This document shows, in pieces, positions 58,581 through 64,000 of a DNA stretch of 64,000 nucleotides. The position numbers and the translations under genes were made by a program. The notes below the pieces were generated by a model, which did not search any database, was not told the origin of the DNA, and was given only the letters and a program-made list of their open reading frames with translations. The stretch covers positions 1-64,000 of the IMG/VR virus record IMGVR_UViG_3300040801_002513; one strand, written 5' to 3'. Origin of the DNA: a virus. Position 1 is the first letter of the stretch. The number at the start of each line of letters is the position of its first letter.

Positions 58581-60113
58581 ATGCAACAAGAATTCATACC
58601 AATCAACCAGCTCATGGAGTCCGGAATCGACCTTGTGAGCCCACACTTGCGTTGGTTGCTTAGACACGCAATAATAGAACATTGTGGTGACAAAGCAATC
58701 AATCTCATTTCGTACTGCAAAGACATACCAAGAGATAAAAACGGCAATGCTATATGGGGAGAAACATTTGCACCATGCAAAAGCATAGCCATAAATCTAG
58801 AAGCCCACTTCGACCACTGTATCACACAGGTACAAGACGAAGATAAAATGTGTACTTCACTACGAACTATTCTCATACGTGAACTACTTGATACAGCAAT
58901 TCATGAAGCCCATCATCTTAAAGCCTCTTTCACTTCTGGAGACTTCAGCAATTCCAAACTAGAAGAAGATACGGCTAAAAAAGAAGCTTGGGAAAAATCA
59001 TGGATGGCGGCAAAATACTGGGACACAGAAGTAACAGTATTTGGGTCTGTACTAGATCCTCTGCTTAAAGACTTCTTTGAAAGTATAAAAGCAGATACCA
59101 TAGAAAAACCCATAATGTGGAAAGATTTACAAGTCTACATGTGGGAAAATAACCTAGCATTCTACAACCCTGACAAGGAGCAAGAATGCAAAATGCGTGA
59201 AGCCTTCGAAACAATGGCTGGCGACGATGACCCATGGATTGATGAACCAAAAATGTTCATGGTTAGTACAATAGAACAAGCTTCCTCAACACTGGCTGAT
59301 AAAGACAACAAATCTGAAGAATACGAAGAAATACCAAAAGCCTCAGACAACTCAGAAGAATTCGTGCCTCCAGATACAGAACCTGAAATTATTAATGAAC
59401 CAGTAAAAGAATTTACATACGAACAAATGATACAAGCAGGATGGACTAACAAAACTCTAGCAACAAATCCTGTTTATGCTCATCTAATTCCACCAACACC
59501 ACCGACACCACCGGCACCACCGGCACCACCAGCACCACCAGCACCACCAGCACCACCAGCACCACCTGTAACCAAATCAGAACCAACAACAACCACACAA
59601 GCTTTACAAAATGGGGTTATCAACGTACAACAGATACAAAAGACAGTTGAAAATGTTATGCGTGTATTATTTGTACACGTTATGACTAAATGTGGCTTAA
59701 CAAACCAAGGAACATACAATAACCCAACTGCAGTACTAGAACCAATAAACATATCAAACATTCCAGGCGCATCAGAACTAATGAGTCATATGGATACAGC
59801 TGACGCCAATGGAGTATACGCTGGAAATCAACCATGCAACGGATTCATAAAAGGTCTGGTATCCAAACAAGACCTACCAATGTACAGATTCTACTTAAAC
59901 ATCGGTGGAAACTTGTACAGAAGAACATTAATACCCCAAAATCCTAACAAGTTAAACTCTAACCAAGAACTCACCAAATGGGCACAAGAAGCACGTGAAG
60001 GTGCAAAAATTATGATGCTCCTCGAAGACGGAAAAGGTCCACGAGCACATATCAAACTTGATGCCGGACAAACACTTGGACAGGAAGAGTTCAAAATCTG
60101 GGATAATAAATAA
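58581..60113 (+). CDS. HExxH protein with GWT module and proline-rich linker
   Basis: 510 residues from ATG 58581 behind AGGAGAAACAC. Residues 102-114 carry LLDTAIHEAHHLK, a HExxH zincin motif (108-112), with a Glu/Trp-rich helix beyond. Residues 278-301 are the GWT module (FTYEQMIQAGWTNKTLATNP), followed by about 26 residues of Pro with PPA repeats (304-329). The C-terminal domain (about 335-510) resembles an OB-like or structural region (RFYLNIGGNLYRRTLIPQNP). Its GWT module is shared with SSB (51161) and the 60244 protein. A zinc peptidase acting at replication forks is one guess; not proven. Confidence 0.65.
   Translation: MQQEFIPINQLMESGIDLVSPHLRWLLRHAIIEHCGDKAINLISYCKDIPRDKNGNAIWGETFAPCKSIAINLEAHFDHCITQVQDEDKMCTSLRTILIRELLDTAIHEAHHLKASFTSGDFSNSKLEEDTAKKEAWEKSWMAAKYWDTEVTVFGSVLDPLLKDFFESIKADTIEKPIMWKDLQVYMWENNLAFYNPDKEQECKMREAFETMAGDDDPWIDEPKMFMVSTIEQASSTLADKDNKSEEYEEIPKASDNSEEFVPPDTEPEIINEPVKEFTYEQMIQAGWTNKTLATNPVYAHLIPPTPPTPPAPPAPPAPPAPPAPPAPPVTKSEPTTTTQALQNGVINVQQIQKTVENVMRVLFVHVMTKCGLTNQGTYNNPTAVLEPINISNIPGASELMSHMDTADANGVYAGNQPCNGFIKGLVSKQDLPMYRFYLNIGGNLYRRTLIPQNPNKLNSNQELTKWAQEAREGAKIMMLLEDGKGPRAHIKLDAGQTLGQEEFKIWDNK
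59490..59568 (+). repeat. CCACCAGCA-type tandem repeat
   Basis: Nine-base units (CCACCAGCA or CCACCGGCA) repeated about eight times encode PAPPAPPAPP. Likely to vary in length between strains by slippage, and in frame. Confidence 0.85.
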
Positions 60114-60130
60114 AACCTTAACAAATCCTA

Positions 60131-60243
60131 CATCGGGGAGTGGGGAGTAGTGGTACTGCTCCTTGATGGAGGTTAGAAAACAATCTACCTTATTTTACAG
60201 CCTCTCTTTGGGGCATTTACTAAAGTTAAAAGGAGAATTACCA
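60131..60243 (+). promoter_or_regulatory. Leader repeat 26 (G-rich, no left arm)
   Basis: GGGGAGTGGGGAGTAGTGGTACTG then CTCCTTGATGG: two G4 runs precede the core and the T-run is absent. AAAGGAGAATTACC before the ATG. Confidence 0.55.
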
Positions 60244-61206
60244 ATGGCAAACCAAAGTTCGTTCCACCAAAACGTTGTAAATGTACGAGCCGCAGGTTCT
60301 AAAGACCAGTCTACAGGACTTGTACTAGGCGGAATTTACTTCCCAGAACACATAACAAAAGAAGGAAAACAAGTATCAGCACATTGGGAAGGTCAATTCT
60401 TCATCAATCAGCTGGGTTGGACAGATGCAGAAGGCGTATTCCATGAGCCTAAAAACATTCCTATTCGAATCACAGCATGGAATGGTAAAAACGCAGCAGC
60501 AGGAAAAGGATTAGCAGATGTATTTGCTAAATGTGTATCAGTTGGTAAAGAATTGTCCGCCGCTCTTCGCATAGACTACTACATGAAAACTCTCTATATC
60601 AACAACGTTGCGCAGACAGACCACCTCGGACAGCCAATAAAAATACCTGCTTACGGTTGGCTAATCAAAAGCGACTTGCAGTGGGGTGCAGACTCATCGA
60701 ACGTAATAGCACAAGAGATTGCTAACTGGCAAGGAGTTCCAAACTTCTACAGCCGTCCACCACAATGGAACACACAAGGCACAGCTGACAATGAAGCATG
60801 GAAACTAGTTGTAACCCAACGAATGGCAACAATATATCAGGGAGAAAGCACTTACGGATACGCACGAGTAATGATTCCTGAAGGTGCTCAAATAGTTAAC
60901 CAAGCAAAACAACCGTTAAGAGGAAAAGTTGAAACACCTCCACAAACATTCCAAGGACAACAACCAACAATGCCAGGAATGTCACCAACAGGTATGACAG
61001 TACCTCCACCTCCTGCCGCAGTACCTCCACCACCAGCACCACCTGCACTAACGTATCAACAACTCATAGGTGCAGGATGGACAGACGAACAAATTCGCAA
61101 CAGTCAATACGCAAACCTAGCACAATCACAAGGACAGCCTCCAACAAGCGCAGCAACAGGAATGGCGCCTGGAGCAACTCCACTAAGTAATCCAGCAGGT
61201 ATATAA
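60244..61206 (+). CDS. Putative ssDNA-binding protein with GWT module
   Basis: 320 residues from ATG 60244. N-terminal 230 are a basic/aromatic beta-rich domain (ITAWNGKNAAAGKGLADVFA, KELSAALRIDYYMKTLYINN) resembling OB-fold DNA-binding proteins. A Pro-rich segment, then LTYQQLIGAGWTDEQIRNSQ (269-288), the GWT module, and a Pro/Thr/Gly tail. Its copy of the module ties it to SSB and the HExxH protein. No SSB signature read with certainty. Confidence 0.6.
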   Translation: MANQSSFHQNVVNVRAAGSKDQSTGLVLGGIYFPEHITKEGKQVSAHWEGQFFINQLGWTDAEGVFHEPKNIPIRITAWNGKNAAAGKGLADVFAKCVSVGKELSAALRIDYYMKTLYINNVAQTDHLGQPIKIPAYGWLIKSDLQWGADSSNVIAQEIANWQGVPNFYSRPPQWNTQGTADNEAWKLVVTQRMATIYQGESTYGYARVMIPEGAQIVNQAKQPLRGKVETPPQTFQGQQPTMPGMSPTGMTVPPPPAAVPPPPAPPALTYQQLIGAGWTDEQIRNSQYANLAQSQGQPPTSAATGMAPGATPLSNPAGI

Positions 61207-61238
61207 CCAACTAACATCCTCATCTCTACTAATAAAAA

Positions 61239-61368
61239 TGGGGATGGGGATGGGGATGGGGAATAGTGGTACTGCTTTGTGAATAAAAAATTAGCTAGAA
61301 TGTATCTGGCTTAGATGTAAAAACAAACACGCCTAAAATGGGCAAAAAACAACACAAGGAGATTTAAA
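61239..61368 (+). promoter_or_regulatory. Leader repeat 27 with perfect G-quadruplex tract
   Basis: Four G4 runs spaced by AT (GGGGATGGGGATGGGGATGGGG, about 61241-61262) precede AATAGTGGTACTG. No left arm. AAGGAGATTTAAA lies before the ATG. Confidence 0.75.
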
Positions 61369-61707
61369 ATGAAAAAGATTATCGCCGCTATCGCAATCGC
61401 TCTCTGTATGGCCGCCTCTTCAGCTTCTGCAATCGACGTTAACACCGCTACTGCCGAAGAACTCGACGCATCTCCACTCATGAGAATGGGAAAAGTCACT
61501 TCAATGAAAACAGTTGCAGAACGTGACCTGAACGGACCATTCAAAGACGCAAATGATTTGATGACTCGCGTACCAGGAATCGGAAAAATGTTCATCACCA
61601 ACAATGCCGCAGAACTCCAATTCTCAAATGTAGAAACCGCACCCAAAGTAACGCCAGCAGCAACAACAACCGCACCTGCAGCAACTGCAACACCTGCCGC
61701 ACAATAA
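61369..61707 (+). CDS. Exported ComEA-like helix-hairpin-helix protein
   Basis: 112 residues. Signal peptide (1-22, IAAIAIALCMAASSASA). Mature region IDVNTATAEELDASPLMRMG and PFKDANDLMTRVPGIGKMFI match the ComEA HhH DNA-binding domain. Ala/Thr/Pro-rich tail. ComEA proteins bind dsDNA in the periplasm. A phage copy might act on incoming DNA or on competing elements (inference). Confidence 0.75.
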   Translation: MKKIIAAIAIALCMAASSASAIDVNTATAEELDASPLMRMGKVTSMKTVAERDLNGPFKDANDLMTRVPGIGKMFITNNAAELQFSNVETAPKVTPAATTTAPAATATPAAQ

Positions 61708-61723
61708 ACAATCCTGATCTAAC

Positions 61724-61752
61724 CGTTACCACCGCTTGCATAGGGTGGTAAC
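61724..61752 (+). promoter_or_regulatory. Leader repeat 28 (hairpin only)
   Basis: GTTACCACC/GGTGGTAAC perfect hairpin (61724-61751) then ATAACTTTTTAC. The GGTAC core has become GGTAAC. Confidence 0.6.
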
Positions 61753-61818
61753 ATAACTTTTTACAAATACCAAATTACTAAATCACTACCATTAACTATT
61801 ACTACAAGGATATACTAA

Positions 61819-61908
61819 ATGCAAGACATCGTACAACAATCCAAAAGAGAGAAACCATATGAAAACCACAACTACCAGCAAACTAATCAATATCAGATTA
61901 AAACTTAA
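61819..61908 (+). CDS. Possible small ORF
   Basis: 29 residues, Gln/Tyr/Asn-rich (MQDIVQQSKREKPYENHNYQ), Shine-Dalgarno AAGGATATAC. Overlaps the start of the 61859 gene in another frame. A leader peptide is possible. Confidence 0.3.
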   Translation: MQDIVQQSKREKPYENHNYQQTNQYQIKT

Positions 61909-62062
61909 AAACATTAACACAACTAACCACATAAAAACTAAACCTCAACTCTGTCCACATTGTCTAGCAGAACTGATTCGTTTCTCAGATGATTGGACAC
62001 CACCTATATGTGAAAACCCTGTATGCCCTTTAAACAACTACACACCAAAAGGCCACTCATAA
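61859..62062 (+). CDS. Small zinc-ribbon protein
   Basis: 67 residues, basic N-terminus then CPHCLAELIRFSDDW and ICENPVCPLNN (CxxC...CxxxxC). Stop overlaps next ATG (TAATG). Metal-binding, function unknown. Confidence 0.5.
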   Translation: MKTTTTSKLINIRLKLKNINTTNHIKTKPQLCPHCLAELIRFSDDWTPPICENPVCPLNNYTPKGHS

Positions 62063-62424
62063 TGAACAAACTACTAATTCTTACATGCGTTATAATAGCA
62101 ATAGCTTCAAAATCATATGGGGCTGGCTTGGGAGGAACTGTGTATGTACCTAACCTACATGCTAAATGCTTAAGTACCCATCAAAAATGCATATTAGAAT
62201 GTGCATCAGATCCAGAAAGTACATGTACTAATGAAAGCATAAATGAAAAAGCAAAAACTTGCGCAGAAGCATGTATAGAAGAGTATGTAGCATGTGAAGA
62301 ACTGCTAGACAAGTTAAAATGCATGAACAGCTATGTACCAGTAAAACCAAGAAACACCAAAGTAGATGTAGAAGCTATATTCAAAAGAATCGAGGAGGAA
62401 AATAAACACTATGAAGACGGTTAA
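62062..62424 (+). CDS. Exported Cys-motif protein A
   Basis: 120 residues. Signal peptide (1-18, LLILTCVIIAIASKSYG). Mature core KCLSTHQKCILECASD ... TCAEACIEEYVACEEL has Cx6Cx3C ... Cx3Cx6C, the same spacing as in the next gene. Acidic tail. Overlaps both neighbours. Likely disulfide-bonded periplasmic protein. Confidence 0.65.
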   Translation: MNKLLILTCVIIAIASKSYGAGLGGTVYVPNLHAKCLSTHQKCILECASDPESTCTNESINEKAKTCAEACIEEYVACEELLDKLKCMNSYVPVKPRNTKVDVEAIFKRIEEENKHYEDG

Positions 62425-62680
62425 AAATATATTAGCAGTAGTATTCTTGCTAATAGTACTATTTAGAGTAAGCTTAAGCTTCGGAAGTCAGCAACAAGCT
62501 GAACTGTATGCAGAATGTGGGCGAATTCAAAATAGCTGTCAATCACAGTGCGTACATATAGAGTTAATAAACCAACAAAACCCAAAAGGAGTTATAGCCT
62601 GTAATCCAAAAAACAACAGAATATCTCAATGTAAAAATATCTGTTATACCAACTACATAAGATGCAGAGGAGGTAGATAA
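62411..62680 (+). CDS. Exported Cys-motif protein B
   Basis: 89 residues. Signal peptide (1-25, ILAVVFLLIVLFRVSLSFGS). Core ECGRIQNSCQSQC ... QCKNICYTNYIRC with Cx6Cx3C ... Cx3Cx6C spacing, matching protein A. Overlaps gene A by 14 bases. Confidence 0.65.
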   Translation: MKTVKNILAVVFLLIVLFRVSLSFGSQQQAELYAECGRIQNSCQSQCVHIELINQQNPKGVIACNPKNNRISQCKNICYTNYIRCRGGR

Positions 62681-62689
62681 GGAGAATCT

Positions 62690-63295
62690 ATGACAAAGAA
62701 AAAAAAGATAAGTATAATACTAGCTATGATAGGCACATCATTCGTTGCAGGTATGTTTAAAGTAGAATCACCACTAACAGATGATAGGAGGAAAATAATA
62801 AGACTAGTAGTAAAACATCCAGATATATTTAGATACGCAGAAATAAGAAGAAACTTCATGGTTAAAACCTTAAAAACCTGCGATGATCTAAATGAGAGTA
62901 ACTTCAAAAAATATGACTTTGGTGACACACTACTATCTTCAAAAAATGGTTGTATAGACAAAGTAATACATACAATCAGACAAGGTGTAGTAAATACATC
63001 AACATTAGACACCAACACAGGATATGCTTCACTGTACATAGGTAATACTTCTAATAGTTTTCAAATAAACTCAGTAGGAGAAGAACTAAAAGGAGCAGAA
63101 GCACAAACATACATGAACAATATTGAAAAACTACTTAGAGCTATACCAAAAAATGTACCTGATAAAGCTACTCTAAAAGTATTAAATATTGCATCAGTTG
63201 CATACTTTGATGACTTCGCAAATATCAAATATGTAAAAGACTATCAAGCAGAAAAACTTGCTGAAGAGGGAATACCATATAGAGGACAATTCTAA
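62690..63295 (+). CDS. Membrane-anchored hypothetical protein
   Basis: 201 residues. N-terminal hydrophobic segment after basic residues (KKKKISIILAMIGTSFVAGM), then a mixed periplasmic region with two Cys. Follows the Cys-motif genes by 9 bases. Function unknown. Confidence 0.55.
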   Translation: MTKKKKISIILAMIGTSFVAGMFKVESPLTDDRRKIIRLVVKHPDIFRYAEIRRNFMVKTLKTCDDLNESNFKKYDFGDTLLSSKNGCIDKVIHTIRQGVVNTSTLDTNTGYASLYIGNTSNSFQINSVGEELKGAEAQTYMNNIEKLLRAIPKNVPDKATLKVLNIASVAYFDDFANIKYVKDYQAEKLAEEGIPYRGQF

Positions 63296-63307
63296 ATCCC
63301 AACTAAG

Positions 63308-63341
63308 CCAAGCATCTAGACTAGAAATACTAGATGCTTGG
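63308..63341 (+). terminator. Strong hairpin after the 62690 gene
   Basis: CCAAGCATCTAG (63308-63319) pairs with CTAGATGCTTGG. No T-run follows (GAGTTGGGG). Likely terminator or stability element. Confidence 0.6.
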
Positions 63342-63404
63342 GAGTTGGGGATTTGGATAGTGGTATCAGGCTATTTTTTTCCAAAGGCATACAGAAGCAA
63401 TCCG

Positions 63405-63440
63405 AATGAGTGTATTCTGGACTTGGGGAGTAGTGGTACT
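63405..63440 (+). promoter_or_regulatory. Last TAGTGGTAC element
   Basis: TTGGGGAGTAGTGGTACTGGGAAGTG (63421 onward) keeps the core after a G-rich tract but lacks TTGAAG. A partial copy with TAGTGGTATC is at 63358. Confidence 0.4.
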
Positions 63441-63517
63441 GGGAAGTGAGGTTATGGAGTCTTGGGAATTGAGTTCTTCTCTAACAATATAGATAAAAAG
63501 AAAACTAAAGAGGAAGC

Positions 63518-63640
63518 ATGGAAACTACTGCTACAGAAGACATTACAAACTACTTGATAAAGAACTACTCTATTAGAGGTAAAAGAACTATTTTTATTAC
63601 TAGAGGTACAAAATTTATTTGCCAGGAAGACTCATCCTAG
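63518..63640 (+). CDS. Small hypothetical protein
   Basis: 40 residues, METTATEDITNYLIKNYSIR then basic/aromatic end. Shine-Dalgarno AAAGAGGAAGC. Only small ORF in the 63.3-63.8 kb gap; otherwise the gap is A-rich. Confidence 0.5.
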   Translation: METTATEDITNYLIKNYSIRGKRTIFITRGTKFICQEDSS

Positions 63641-63797
63641 TGTTACAGTCTAAAACACAAAGACTAGGCGATTTGCTTGCTATTGGACCGGGAGCGGTTT
63701 TCATTTCTGCAACTATTTTGGAAACGATGAAAATAAAAATAAATTTTAAACTGGGGAGGTTAGTTAATTAAACAAAAATTTTCACCCTGAGAGATAA

Positions 63798-64000
63798 TTA
63801 AATAATCTCTGTGGCAGACATTATATCTTTGGGAAGCATCTGGGGTGGGGTTGTTTCTAGCAATTTTTCACGGATCTGTTTTGTCATGTTAAACATTTGT
63901 ACATTAGGTAAATTATCTTTAGTTAAGGCTGTAAGTTGTATAGCGTTACCATGCTTTTTGATAAATTCAAATGCAACTGCTCTTGGGAGTTTTCCAACCG
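63798..64000 (-). CDS. C-terminal part of a minus-strand gene (start beyond right edge)
   Basis: At least 67 residues; in-frame end reads PRAVAFEFIKKHGNAIQLTA ... NMTKQIREKLLETTP and ends SATEII. Helical, mixed charge, no motif. The stop sits within a hairpin AGAGAT/ATCTCT (63792-63811). Marks the start of the next leftward gene block. Confidence 0.55.
   Translation of the reverse strand, partial: VGKLPRAVAFEFIKKHGNAIQLTALTKDNLPNVQMFNMTKQIREKLLETTPPQMLPKDIMSATEII

Noticed and set aside
59480-59761. Minus-strand Gly/Ala-rich ORF over the CCACCAGCA repeat
   Set aside because: It is the antisense of the proline-rich linker; GGAGGAGGA composition comes from the repeat.

Overview
The window is a contiguous piece of a tailed double-stranded DNA phage genome (or a prophage of that type). 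No host genes are visible. The host is probably Gram-negative: one phage protein ends in a PEP-CTERM sorting signal, which needs a host exosortase, another begins with a twin-arginine (Tat) signal, and many small proteins carry export signals. No tail sheath gene is seen. The tape measure gene is very long, so a long, possibly non-contractile tail is likely, but the morphotype is not proven.

Left arm (1-42.65 kb, minus strand). Read in transcription order from about 40.3 kb down to 1, it holds small accessory genes, a PhoH-like ATPase, a ClpP-like protease, an M15 endolysin, a cold-shock protein, a dNMP kinase fused to a LAGLIDADG endonuclease and an HD hydrolase. Next come packaging and head genes: small terminase candidate, large terminase interrupted by two inteins, portal, prohead protease, scaffold, a candidate decoration protein and the major capsid protein. 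A free-standing Vsr-like homing endonuclease, the PEP-CTERM protein, tail fibre and receptor-binding genes, connector genes, the major tail protein, two tail assembly chaperone candidates and the tape measure protein (open at the left edge) follow. Hairpin terminators follow the major capsid, homing endonuclease, major tail and PhoH-region genes.

Junction (40.7-42.9 kb). About 1.1 kb without a convincing gene is full of short TATTAGTACTCT- and TAGTAGTACTA-type repeats and inverted repeats. It lies next to two small exported fibronectin-like genes and the point where the coding strand switches. It is the best candidate for a replication origin or control region.

Right arm (42.9-63.7 kb, plus strand). 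It contains about 45 mostly small genes, many unrecognised. Recognised ones are SSB, a second SSB-like or DNA-binding protein, a macro domain protein, a DUF488-NADAR fusion, a SLOG/DprA-like protein, a PcfJ-like protein, a SleB-type cell wall hydrolase, a HExxH protein with a proline-rich linker and an exported ComEA-like helix-hairpin-helix protein. The feature that unifies the arm is a modular RNA/DNA leader repeated about 29 times. It has a hairpin whose right arm is nearly constant (TAGTGGTAC...TTGAAG), a second hairpin with a 3x3 internal loop whose stems covary between copies, and a mini-hairpin that either contains the Shine-Dalgarno sequence or ends just before it. I consider this leader family, and the three proteins sharing a GWTDEQ-type module, the most novel content. 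A minus-strand gene enters from the right edge at 63.8 kb.
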